A stretch of DNA of 10,155 bases, from assembly GCA_947591175.1 (NCBI GenBank), contig CANQDB010000047.1, positions 1-10,155 on the forward strand, written 5' to 3'. Positions 1 through 5,919 of this stretch are shown piece after piece. The stretch's first letter is position 1; every line of letters starts with the position of its first letter. The stretch comes from an uncultured Bacilli bacterium (GTDB lineage Bacteria > Bacillota_I > Bacilli_A > RF39 > UBA660). The translations under genes were made by a program, and so were the position numbers. Below the pieces are notes generated by a model, which was not told the origin of the DNA, made no database searches, and was given only the letters and a program-made list of their open reading frames with translations.

Positions 1-50
1 ATCTTTAACCATTAATAGTATACTACATTATTGATAATTTGGGAATACCT

Positions 51-452
51 TTATCCCCTACAATCTAGTACACAGCGTAAATTTAAAGCAGGTGTATTTT
101 CTTTATAGACCCATAAATAAACTTTAGCATTATTGTTTAATATATTATTTAATATAGTTGTACCTATTCCTTTTCTTCTATAATTTTTATCTATATATAA
201 CTCATTTAATAAAATACCATCTTCATATTTTTCTAATAATATACATCCAACTTTTTTGTTATCAATTACAACAAGCTCATAATCTCCAATTTGCGTAGGA
301 ATAGTAGTTTTAACATAATTAGTTATTCTTTCAATTTCTTCTTTAGGCAAGTTTTTAGCATAATCTAAAATACTTGCTAATTTATAAGATATTAATAGTT
401 CTATATCATCCTTAGTTGCACGTTCTAATTTATAGATATTGTTATTTTTCAT
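51..452 (-). CDS. GNAT-family N-acetyltransferase, probably C-terminally degraded
   Basis: GNAT enzymes transfer an acetyl group from acetyl-CoA to an amine; the substrate cannot be told here. The protein has 133 residues. The acetyl-CoA pyrophosphate loop is clear as R92-x-x-G95-x-G97 in NYRRKGIG, preceded by the beta-4 strand (LLNELYID) and followed by the beta-5 strand VYLWVYKENTPALNL. Family members normally continue with a LYKKLGF-like helix and a last strand ending near RYYM. Here the chain reads LRCVLDCRG and stops, so the L-x-x-x-L-G-F position is degenerate and about 15 residues are missing. The start ATG has AGAGGT about nine bases upstream. It lies 60 bases after a TatD pseudogene on the same strand. 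It may be a recent pseudogene; the GNAT assignment is sure, activity is not. Confidence 0.75.
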   Translation of the reverse strand: MKNNNIYKLERATKDDIELLISYKLASILDYAKNLPKEEIERITNYVKTTIPTQIGDYELVVIDNKKVGCILLEKYEDGILLNELYIDKNYRRKGIGTTILNNILNNNAKVYLWVYKENTPALNLRCVLDCRG

Positions 453-511
453 AAAAGAAATACCTCTTTTCTTTATAAATTGTACTAAATATTTTTTTCT
501 CGACCTAATTT

Positions 512-866
512 TTAATTCATTTTTTTAAATAAATTTTTAGCATTTGTATTAGTAATTTCTTCGACTCCTTTATAACTTTTTTGCCTCACTTCAGCAAGTT
601 TATTGATTATATATTTATATTTGCTGTTTCATTCGTTTCTCCTCTTAAAGGTTCTGGCGATGTATTCTACTAGCAAATGATATATGATAATCATTGCTCA
701 CTAAATATTTTAGATCATCTAAATCTGATTGAAAGCAATGAAATACACATCCATACTTTGGTTTTACATATCTTTTAAAAATGTCTATTATTTGTTTATT
801 ACTATTATTAGAATGAATAATTACTGGTAAATGTAATTCATTAGCTATTATAATTTGTTAAAATTT
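512..866 (-). pseudogene. TatD-family metal-dependent DNase remnant
   Basis: No intact gene lies between 453 and 875, but the minus strand holds pieces of a TatD hydrolase in changing frames. Piece one (about 863-663) reads IANELHLPVIIHSNN, then GCVFHCFQSDLDDLKYL and YHISFAS, matching the TatD core with its LPVIIH and GVFHCF-S histidine strands. Piece two (about 660-615) reads SPEPLRGETNETANI, the conserved block after the catalytic aspartate. Piece three (about 620-512), one base out of frame, reads KYIINKLAEVRQ through NTNAKNLFKKMN and a stop, the usual TatD C-terminus. The first hundred or so residues are absent, as are about 35-40 residues between pieces one and two, including the ETD-type metal ligand. 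A TAA also interrupts just before QIIIANEL. The product cannot be functional. Confidence 0.85.
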
Positions 867-875
867 AATAATTTA

Positions 876-1202
876 TTATTTTTTCAATACTTTTTCTAAA
901 AATATTTTATTTTCGAAAGTTCCCCGTTTTGTTCCTTTATCCTGTGCGATAGCAATAACTTCTTCTAATGTTCCATTTTCTAATTTGGCTAAATATTTCA
1001 TTATCTCTAACATATCGGCTAATTCTTCAATTCTATCTTTGCCAGTTGCACTTAAAACTTCTTGATATTCCTCATTTAATTTTTTCTCTAATTCAACTTT
1101 GTATTCTTCATCAGTTAGAACTCTAGTAATTGGTTCCTCTCCATTTGCTTTAATTATTTCGGGTATTTTATCTCTTACTAATTTGTTATATATTTGTTCC
1201 AT
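876..1202 (-). CDS. MazG-like all-alpha NTP pyrophosphohydrolase (COG4997 type)
   Basis: This is a predicted house-cleaning enzyme that hydrolyses nucleoside triphosphates (often non-canonical ones) to monophosphate and pyrophosphate in the cytoplasm. It has 108 residues, normal for single-domain members. It opens with the typical YNKLVRDKIPEII. The magnesium-binding signature is present as E44-E45-x-x-E48 and E60-x-x-D63, and it ends with the conserved K89-G-x-x-R93-G-x-F96 segment. The ATG is preceded by GGAG at good spacing. The TatD remnant follows directly on the same strand, so the two may once have been co-transcribed. A promoter with an extended -10 and two operator-like inverted repeats lies upstream. 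Family assignment is strong; the exact nucleotide substrate is unknown. Confidence 0.88.
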   Translation of the reverse strand: MEQIYNKLVRDKIPEIIKANGEEPITRVLTDEEYKVELEKKLNEEYQEVLSATGKDRIEELADMLEIMKYLAKLENGTLEEVIAIAQDKGTKRGTFENKIFLEKVLKK

Positions 1203-1221
1203 AGTTTGTCTCCTTTTTCTA

Positions 1222-1275
1222 TATTGATATTGTCAATAGGTAAGTGTGCTTTCTAAATTGACAATTATATCAATT
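1222..1275. repeat. Two related operator-like inverted repeats before the MazG-like gene
   Basis: Repeat one is TATTGA-5-TCAATA at 1222-1238. Repeat two is AATTGA-8-TCAATT at 1256-1275 and covers the -10 box. Read in opposite orientations both contain ATTGACAAT followed by ATCAAT; repeat two has three extra bases between them. This is the layout of a repressor operator pair, or of a leader hairpin plus operator. No regulator gene is adjacent. Confidence 0.45.
1264..1272 (-). promoter_or_regulatory. Extended -10 promoter of the MazG-like gene
   Basis: Read on the minus strand the site is TGATATAAT, a perfect -10 (plus 1264-1269) with a TG extension. No good -35 is seen at 17 bases; ACGATA is the best. 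The start point would be near 1257, giving a leader of about 55 bases that contains the inverted repeat at 1222-1238. Confidence 0.6.
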
Positions 1276-1313
1276 CTTCTATAAAATATCGTAACATAAA
1301 TTTAAGCATTTTA

Positions 1314-1340
1314 AAACTCGAACTATAAAAATCCGAGTTT
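1314..1340 (-). terminator. Hairpin after tRNA-Thr, possible weak terminator
   Basis: AAACTCG (1314-1320) and CGAGTTT (1334-1340) form a perfect 7-bp stem about ten bases beyond the tRNA 3' end. In the tRNA direction the stem runs into TTAAAATGC, so the U tract is short and broken. It may terminate or help set the tRNA 3' end. Confidence 0.45.
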
Positions 1341-1349
1341 AGTATCATC

Positions 1350-1425
1350 TGGTGCCGACTGTGGGAATCGAACCTACGACCTACGCGTTACGAGTGCGTT
1401 GCTCTACCTGCTGAGCTAAGTCGGC
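1350..1425 (-). tRNA. tRNA-Thr (anticodon CGU)
   Basis: The minus strand folds as a 76-base tRNA with encoded CCA. The acceptor stem is GCCGACT/AGTCGGC, the D stem GCTC/GAGC with loop AGCAGGTA, the anticodon stem ACGCA/CGCGT with loop CTCGTAA (anticodon CGT, reading ACG), and the T arm GTAGG-TTCGATT-CCCAC. The G1-C72 and C2-G71 pairs and anticodon positions 35-36 fit threonine identity. Two stem positions are A·C mismatches: 31·39 in the anticodon stem and 51·63 in the T stem. The gene may be relaxed or beginning to decay, since a UGU-anticodon tRNA can also read ACG. A good promoter lies directly upstream. Confidence 0.93.
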
Positions 1426-1436
1426 AAACTACTAAT

Positions 1437-1464
1437 ATTATAGCATATAGTAGTTATTTTGCAA
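1437..1464 (-). promoter_or_regulatory. Promoter of tRNA-Thr
   Basis: On the minus strand TTGCAA (1459-1464), 16 bases, then TATAAT (1437-1442) preceded by TGC, an extended -10. Transcription would begin a few bases before the tRNA 5' end at 1425. The -35 half lies inside the left copy of the inverted repeat at 1451-1466. Confidence 0.7.
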
Positions 1465-1466
1465 TT
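1451..1466 (-). repeat. Left copy of a 16-bp inverted repeat flanking the 312-residue gene
   Basis: The minus strand reads AATTGCAAAATAACTA, identical to the plus strand at 2444-2459. It lies 18 bases beyond the stop codon of the gene between the copies and carries the tRNA promoter -35. Confidence 0.7.
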
Positions 1467-1484
1467 CCTTTTTTGAAAATCCTC

Positions 1485-2423
1485 TTACTTGTAGACTTTA
1501 ACATTGGACTTTTCTTTTGAAGAATAATGACTAGCATTTTGAGGGACAAATCCTAGTAAGGCTTCTAGTTCTTCATTACTATAAGAATAAAGTGTATCTA
1601 TTATGAAAGAATCAAGTAAAGAGATAGTGTTACTTGCTAATTTATAACGTATGTCTCTTAATTTTTTATAGAGATTAGGATCTAGTGTTTGCATTAGTTT
1701 ACCTTGTTGAATAAAGTCTTCTTTAGGATTTTTACTTGTTTTAGGTTTGAAATCAAAACTAGATGAAAGATCTATATATTTTCCATTCTTTTCTTTATCG
1801 TGGGCATAGGCGGCAGTTAAAGTTGCGGGACTATTTAAAATCCACCAAGTTTCACGATCAAACTCTCCTTCTTGTCCTCTTTTTATCTCATGCCAAAGAG
1901 GAGTTATTGCATTTGGGAAAGGTTTTAATTCAAATCTTTCTTGGCCTTGGTCGTAACTATTAAAAGTTATGGCATTACCTCTTCTTAATAAAGCTAATTC
2001 AAAAAGCAGTTCTTTGTTTTTGTAATATTGTAGTGTTGGATGAATAGTATATCTATTACCGAATTCACTATCTTTAGAGATTTCCATTAAATATTCGCCT
2101 TTGATTACTATATCTCCTCTTTGAATGTTGTAATGGATATTATTTTGCCAAGTACTATGTTTGGCGTGATCCATTTCAACATCTTCGAAAGAAGTAACTT
2201 TTGGTTTTTCAAAATAAGCATGGAGAAAACCTAACTCCGTTTGCGTTCTAATATCGATTTCATCTTCATAAAAAGTGATGTGACCTACTTCTTGATTGTT
2301 TTCAGTAAAAACTTTTAGTCTTTCACCTGGTATTATGTCTTCTTTTTCTTCAATTGCTAAGCCAAAGATATTTAAAAATACGTTGGCTGAATTGGCATTT
2401 TCTTTGTTACTAAGTGTTCTCAT
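1485..2423 (-). CDS. Hypothetical protein, 312 residues, soluble
   Basis: I do not recognise this protein. It starts at an ATG with a strong GGGGGA site seven to eight bases upstream and ends in TAA. There is no signal peptide and no membrane segment; composition is mixed and charged, typical of a cytoplasmic protein. Visible landmarks are a first region rich in beta-type patterns (about 30-190, including VGHITFYEDEIDIRTQ), an aromatic stretch FDRETWWILNSP near residue 190, and a helical C-terminal part (about 235-290, LYKKLRDIRYKLASN and YSNEELEALLGF). The last 20 residues look disordered. It stands alone, divergent from the FAD dehydrogenase gene, and is bracketed by an inverted repeat. Its base composition matches the genes to its right. 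Coding status is well supported by length and ribosome site. Confidence 0.8.
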   Translation of the reverse strand: MRTLSNKENANSANVFLNIFGLAIEEKEDIIPGERLKVFTENNQEVGHITFYEDEIDIRTQTELGFLHAYFEKPKVTSFEDVEMDHAKHSTWQNNIHYNIQRGDIVIKGEYLMEISKDSEFGNRYTIHPTLQYYKNKELLFELALLRRGNAITFNSYDQGQERFELKPFPNAITPLWHEIKRGQEGEFDRETWWILNSPATLTAAYAHDKEKNGKYIDLSSSFDFKPKTSKNPKEDFIQQGKLMQTLDPNLYKKLRDIRYKLASNTISLLDSFIIDTLYSYSNEELEALLGFVPQNASHYSSKEKSNVKVYK

Positions 2424-2443
2424 AATTAATCCCCCTAAAATAT

Positions 2444-2459
2444 AATTGCAAAATAACTA
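2444..2459 (+). repeat. Right copy of the 16-bp inverted repeat
   Basis: AATTGCAAAATAACTA on the plus strand, the exact inverse of 1451-1466. It overlaps the likely -10 of the 312-residue gene. Homology may extend a few bases (ATAT) if a 3-base ACT duplication in the left copy is allowed. Confidence 0.7.
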
Positions 2460-2485
2460 TATCAAAAACTTTCAAGAGTTGTAAA
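2456..2485 (-). promoter_or_regulatory. Possible promoter of the 312-residue gene
   Basis: On the minus strand TTTACA (2480-2485), 18 bases, TATAGT (2456-2461). The leader to the ATG at 2423 would be about 25 bases and contains the GGGGGA ribosome site. Both boxes deviate by one or two bases from consensus. Confidence 0.45.
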
Positions 2486-2511
2486 CAAAAAAAGAAATTT
2501 CTTAAAATGTT

Positions 2512-2520
2512 TGTTATAAT
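2512..2520 (+). promoter_or_regulatory. Extended -10 promoter of the FAD dehydrogenase gene
   Basis: TGTTATAAT is a perfect -10 (2515-2520) with a TG extension and no recognisable -35. The transcript would start near 2527, after the GTG at 2525 and just before the ribosome site GGAG at 2531-2534. This supports the ATG at 2543 as the true start. Confidence 0.65.
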
Positions 2521-2542
2521 ATAAGTGAATGGAGTGGTTTTG

Positions 2543-3940
2543 ATGTACGATGTAGTGGTAATTGGGGCTGGCCCTGCTGGACTTTTTACGGCTTACGAAT
2601 TGATTGAAAAAAATAAAAATTTAAAAGTGTTAATTCTTGAAAAAGGTAAATTTGCTAAAAATAGAGTTTGTCCGATGAACAAGAAGAAAGATGGAGTGTG
2701 TACTAATTGCAAACCTTGTGCAATTCTATCTGGCTATGGCGGAGCAGGAACTTTTTCGGATGGTAAATTAAATTTTATTCCGAAGTTAGGTAAGTCAGAT
2801 CTATTTAAATATATGGATCAAAGTGAAGCCTATCAGTTAATCGATGATACTGAAGAAATCTTTAATCGTTTTAAGATGGATGATAAAGTGTATCCTACTA
2901 ACATGGATGAGGCTAAAGAGTTAGGTGAAAAGGTTGCGCGGGTGGGGGCTAGTTTATTGATTATCAAGCAGAAACATTTAGGAAGTGATAAATTACCGAA
3001 GTACATTCAAGACTTTACGGATTACTTATGTGATAATGGTGTGGAGTTATGCGAAAATACCGATGTTTTTGATATAGTTGAAAAGTCTAAGGATAATTAC
3101 GAAATAATTTACCAAAAGGGTAGTAAAAAAGAGACGGTTAATGCTCGTTATGTCGTAGTTGCCCCTGGTAGGACTGGAGCCAAATGGGTTCAAGAGTTAG
3201 CCGATAAGTACCATATTCCATATACTTCACAAAGTATTGAAGTGGGAGTTAGAGTCGAGGTAAGAAAAGAGATTCTAGCACCTATTACTAATGTTATTTA
3301 TGATCCTACTATCTTTATCAAAACCGATACTTATGACGATCAAATTAGAACCTTTTGTACGAATCCTGGAGGCTTTGTTACGAAAGAAAACTACAATGGT
3401 TACATTTGTGTTAACGGTCATGCTTTGAAAGATGTGAAGTCTAATAATTCGAACTTTGCTTTTATTTCGAAGGTCAATTTGACTGAGCCAGTAACGAATA
3501 CTAGAGAATATGGCGAGTGTATTGCGAAGATTGCTAATACTTTAGGTGATGGGAAACCAATTATTCAAACTTTACACGATTTAAGGGCTGGTCGGAGAAG
3601 TAATATGCATCGTATTCGGAAGGGCTTTATCGAACCGACTTTAAAAGATGTTGTGGCAGGCGATTTAGCCTTAGTGTTGCCGCATCGAATTGTTAAAAAT
3701 ATTTTGGAAGGCATAGAAACACTAGACAAAATTATTCCAGGAGTCAATAATGGTGAAACTTTGCTTTATGGACCAGAGATAAAGTTCTTTAGTAACGAAA
3801 TCGAAACCGATAATCACATGAAATTAGAAAATCACAATATCTACTTTGTAGGTGATGGTTCTGGTAAAGCCGGAAACATCGTTGTAGCAGCCGCGACGGG
3901 ACTTATTGCAGCAAGAGACATTTTGGCTAAAGAAAAATAA
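2543..3940 (+). CDS. FAD-dependent dehydrogenase (COG2509-type NAD(P)/FAD oxidoreductase)
   Basis: A flavoprotein of the uncharacterised COG2509 family; the physiological substrate is unknown. From the ATG at 2543 it has 465 residues, the usual family length. The N-terminal dinucleotide fold has G8-A-G10-P-A-G13 and the ribose-binding acid E33. A four-cysteine set follows (C43, C53, C56, C59) leading into SGYGGAGTFSDGKL, a block typical of this family. A second part of the fold gives VVVAPGRTG near 210, and the C-terminus carries the FAD-closing motif FVGDGSGKAGN before a final helix. An in-frame GTG at 2525 is possible but lies before the predicted transcript start; GGAG sits eight bases before 2543. 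It appears to be a single-gene unit with no clear terminator after it. Confidence 0.9.
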   Translation: MYDVVVIGAGPAGLFTAYELIEKNKNLKVLILEKGKFAKNRVCPMNKKKDGVCTNCKPCAILSGYGGAGTFSDGKLNFIPKLGKSDLFKYMDQSEAYQLIDDTEEIFNRFKMDDKVYPTNMDEAKELGEKVARVGASLLIIKQKHLGSDKLPKYIQDFTDYLCDNGVELCENTDVFDIVEKSKDNYEIIYQKGSKKETVNARYVVVAPGRTGAKWVQELADKYHIPYTSQSIEVGVRVEVRKEILAPITNVIYDPTIFIKTDTYDDQIRTFCTNPGGFVTKENYNGYICVNGHALKDVKSNNSNFAFISKVNLTEPVTNTREYGECIAKIANTLGDGKPIIQTLHDLRAGRRSNMHRIRKGFIEPTLKDVVAGDLALVLPHRIVKNILEGIETLDKIIPGVNNGETLLYGPEIKFFSNEIETDNHMKLENHNIYFVGDGSGKAGNIVVAAATGLIAARDILAKEK

Positions 3941-3989
3941 TATTTTATGTAAAATTTCGAAAATTAAATGTCAAATTTAGCTACTAGAG

Positions 3990-4019
3990 TCGTCATTTTT
4001 ATCTTAGTGGTGTTATACT
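3990..4019 (+). promoter_or_regulatory. Promoter of the zinc alcohol dehydrogenase gene
   Basis: TCGTCA (3990-3995), 18 bases, TATACT (4014-4019) preceded by TGT, an extended -10. The start point would be near 4025, immediately before the AGAGGTGA ribosome site at 4026-4033. Confidence 0.6.
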
Positions 4020-4039
4020 TACACTAGAGGTGATTGTAA

Positions 4040-5065
4040 ATGCGAAGTGTCGCTATTAAAGGTGTAAAAGAATTCGAAGTTATAGAAGCACCCGAACCTA
4101 TCGCGGATGGGACATCAGTTTTAGTCGATGTCAAAAAATCAGGTATTTGTGGATCGGATATCCATTATTGGGATAGTGGTCAACCTGTTGGACTAGTAAT
4201 GGGCCACGAATTTTGTGGAATTGTTACAAATCCAGGAAGTAGAACGGATTTAAAAGTAGGTGATAGAGTAACTGCTTTACCTATTTCGCCATGTGGACAT
4301 TGTCCTGCTTGTCTTACGGGAAACCCACAATACTGTAGGGAGACTTGGACACATGCTAGTGGTTTATCACTAGATCATCCTGGTGCTTATGCTCCTAAGA
4401 TGATGATTCGTCCGGATATGGTTATCAAAGTACCAGATACGATTACGGATGAAGAGGTTGCTATGGTTGAACCTACTGCAGTTGGACTTCATGCTATTCA
4501 TTTGGCTGATATTAAAGTTGGGGCTAAAGTTTTAGTTATCGGGGCTGGAATTATCGGTCTTGTTTCGGCTATGTTTGCTAAAAAGGAAGGAGCAAGTTTT
4601 GTAGCTGTTTCTGAAACTAACGAAGCAAGAGGAAGAAAGGCCGTATCCATTGGCGTAGCGGACGAATGGTTAAATGCACTTGATCCTAATTTCATGAATG
4701 ACGTAATAACTAAAACTAACGGCGGATTCGATGTCGTAATCGAGTGTTGTGGAAATGCTCCCGCTGTAAGTAGTGCCCTTGTTTCGGCAAGACCTGGTGG
4801 TACTGTCGTTTTAGCAGGAGTTTCGTTAGGTGCAATCTCTATTCCAACGGCTGTTGCAGTTACTAGTGAACTTACGTTAAAAGGGGCTATTGCTTATACT
4901 AGAGAAGAGTTTCAAACTTGTATCGATTTGATTGCTAATAAACAAATTCAAGTATTACCATTTCTTTCTAAAACGGTTGGACTTGACGAAGTGCAAGCAT
5001 CTTTCGAAGAGTTAACTTCGGGTACAAGTGATTCAGTTAAGATCATGATCGATCCTTTAAAATAG
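4040..5065 (+). CDS. Zinc-dependent alcohol dehydrogenase, polyol-dehydrogenase type (MDR family)
   Basis: A medium-chain dehydrogenase that oxidises an alcohol or polyol with NAD(P)+ in the cytoplasm. It has 341 residues, normal for the family. Catalytic zinc ligands are C37 in GICGSDIHYW, H56-E57 in MGHEF and probably E144. The structural zinc set is complete: C85, C88, C91 and C99. The nucleotide fold has G168-x-G170-x-x-G173. The GICGSDxHYW form is common in sorbitol, xylitol and sugar-phosphate polyol dehydrogenases, so a polyol substrate is more likely than a simple alcohol, but no transporter or kinase lies nearby to name it. The ATG follows AGAGGTGA with six bases between. Transcription runs into a hairpin at 5083-5109 shared with the opposing gene. 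Confidence 0.9.
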   Translation: MRSVAIKGVKEFEVIEAPEPIADGTSVLVDVKKSGICGSDIHYWDSGQPVGLVMGHEFCGIVTNPGSRTDLKVGDRVTALPISPCGHCPACLTGNPQYCRETWTHASGLSLDHPGAYAPKMMIRPDMVIKVPDTITDEEVAMVEPTAVGLHAIHLADIKVGAKVLVIGAGIIGLVSAMFAKKEGASFVAVSETNEARGRKAVSIGVADEWLNALDPNFMNDVITKTNGGFDVVIECCGNAPAVSSALVSARPGGTVVLAGVSLGAISIPTAVAVTSELTLKGAIAYTREEFQTCIDLIANKQIQVLPFLSKTVGLDEVQASFEELTSGTSDSVKIMIDPLK

Positions 5066-5082
5066 TTTAAAAGTAGTAGTTT

Positions 5083-5109
5083 AAAAGGGAGCAGTTATTG
5101 CTTCCTTTT
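5083..5109. terminator. Bidirectional hairpin between convergent genes
   Basis: AAAAGGGAGCA, loop GTTAT, TGCTTCCTTTT makes an 11-bp stem with one G·U pair. In both directions the stem ends in T4, so termination may rest on the A/U-flanked stem. The last codons and the stop of the minus-strand membrane protein gene (end 5095) lie inside it. Confidence 0.7.
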
Positions 5110-5841
5110 GGTTACCTTAGTATTTAGAGGATAGAAGTGAAAACGATAGGTTTTGCTACTTTTTCCTTTATCTTTTTGATATGCTTTTTCAACTGAATTT
5201 AATTCTCTTTTAGAAAGTTTTATTAAGTCTTTTTGATAGTATGGGTTTAGGAATAAGAAGATGTTTTTTCCTAGGTAGTAGATAAGTAGTAAGAAGGCTA
5301 GGGTATCGATAAATAGGTATAGTATCGATTCTTCATATTTGTTATCATAACTATTGATTACGAAATCTAGGATTTGACTAGCAATATCTTCTTTTATCTC
5401 GTCGGTATTTCCTTGTTCTTTGTACTGTTCGATAATCTTATCTTTGGTTTCTAGTAAATCTTTATTATCATCGATAAAACCTGTAATTGTTTTAGTTTCT
5501 CCTGATAGAAGTTTATTACTTTCTTCTTTGGATACTAGAGCAATTAGACTTTTTCCTTCGATATCTATATCAATGAAGACTCCTTGTTCTTTGCCATTTA
5601 ATTGATAAGTGTAATCGGTTTCGTAGATTTGATCAGTCGTAATTGTCACGTACTGATTTTCTTTTTTACAACGTTCGTAATCTTCTATTGTTTTGATACT
5701 ACACGTCGGTTTAAATAAATCTTGGTATCTTTCTTCCTTGAATGTTCTAAGAAAGAAGACGACAAAGAGTGTTAGTAAAACTATAAAGAAAACAGCTTTG
5801 ATACCATGTTCTATTTTAAGTCGCATTTTAAAACTGGACAT
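5095..5841 (-). CDS. Two-helix membrane protein of unknown function
   Basis: I do not recognise this 248-residue protein. A basic N-terminus precedes a first membrane helix at about 14-31 (AVFFIVLLTLFVVFFL). A region of about 140 residues (32-172) follows, predicted to lie outside the membrane, with two cysteines (C47, C58) that could form a disulfide and strand-like patterns YVTITTD and GVFIDIDIEG. A second helix lies at about 173-198, and the C-terminal 50 residues are strongly basic and cytoplasmic. The ATG has AGGAGG six bases upstream, a very strong site. The gene diverges from another small membrane protein gene and the two promoters are back to back. Topology is inferred from hydrophobicity and positive charges. 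Confidence 0.8.
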   Translation of the reverse strand: MSSFKMRLKIEHGIKAVFFIVLLTLFVVFFLRTFKEERYQDLFKPTCSIKTIEDYERCKKENQYVTITTDQIYETDYTYQLNGKEQGVFIDIDIEGKSLIALVSKEESNKLLSGETKTITGFIDDNKDLLETKDKIIEQYKEQGNTDEIKEDIASQILDFVINSYDNKYEESILYLFIDTLAFLLLIYYLGKNIFLFLNPYYQKDLIKLSKRELNSVEKAYQKDKGKSSKTYRFHFYPLNTKVTKRKQ

Positions 5842-5863
5842 TTTATTCCTCCTATTTTATTCA

Positions 5864-5892
5864 TTGTAATTCTTATTATATCATGATAAAAT
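5864..5892 (+). promoter_or_regulatory. Promoter of the single-helix tail protein gene
   Basis: TTGTAA (5864-5869), 17 bases, TAAAAT (5887-5892) preceded by TGA, an extended -10. It overlaps the minus-strand promoter; the two -10 boxes are separated only by the palindrome TCATGA at 5881-5886. Confidence 0.6.
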
Positions 5893-5903
5893 AAAATAGA
5901 TAA
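5875..5903 (-). promoter_or_regulatory. Promoter of the two-helix membrane protein gene
   Basis: On the minus strand TATAAT (5875-5880) preceded by TGA, an extended -10. A weak -35 (TTATCT, 5898-5903) lies 17 bases upstream. The leader is about 30 bases. Confidence 0.6.
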
Positions 5904-5919
5904 GAGAATAGAGGGTGAA

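Noticed and set aside
684..694. ATGATAATCAT also found at 8955-8965, as a shared regulator site
   Set aside because: The left copy lies inside the TatD remnant coding sequence (SNDYHIS), so the match is probably chance.
1231..1236. Perfect TTGACA on the minus strand close to the MazG-like gene
   Set aside because: No -10 follows at 16-18 bases; the ribosome site lies there instead. It is better explained as part of the inverted repeat.
1451..2459. Insertion sequence bounded by the inverted repeat
   Set aside because: The enclosed gene shows no transposase motif and no target-site duplication is visible next to the repeat copies.
2525..2542. GTG start for the FAD dehydrogenase giving six extra residues
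   Set aside because: It lies at or before the predicted transcript start and has no ribosome site; ATG 2543 has GGAG at eight bases and begins directly at the dinucleotide fold.
3565..3747. Opposite-strand open frames inside the large genes (also 1763-1963, 4498-4695, 5420-5605, 6222-6485, 8237-8419)
   Set aside because: They lack ribosome sites and family features and lie fully or mostly within well-supported genes; they are reading-frame shadows.
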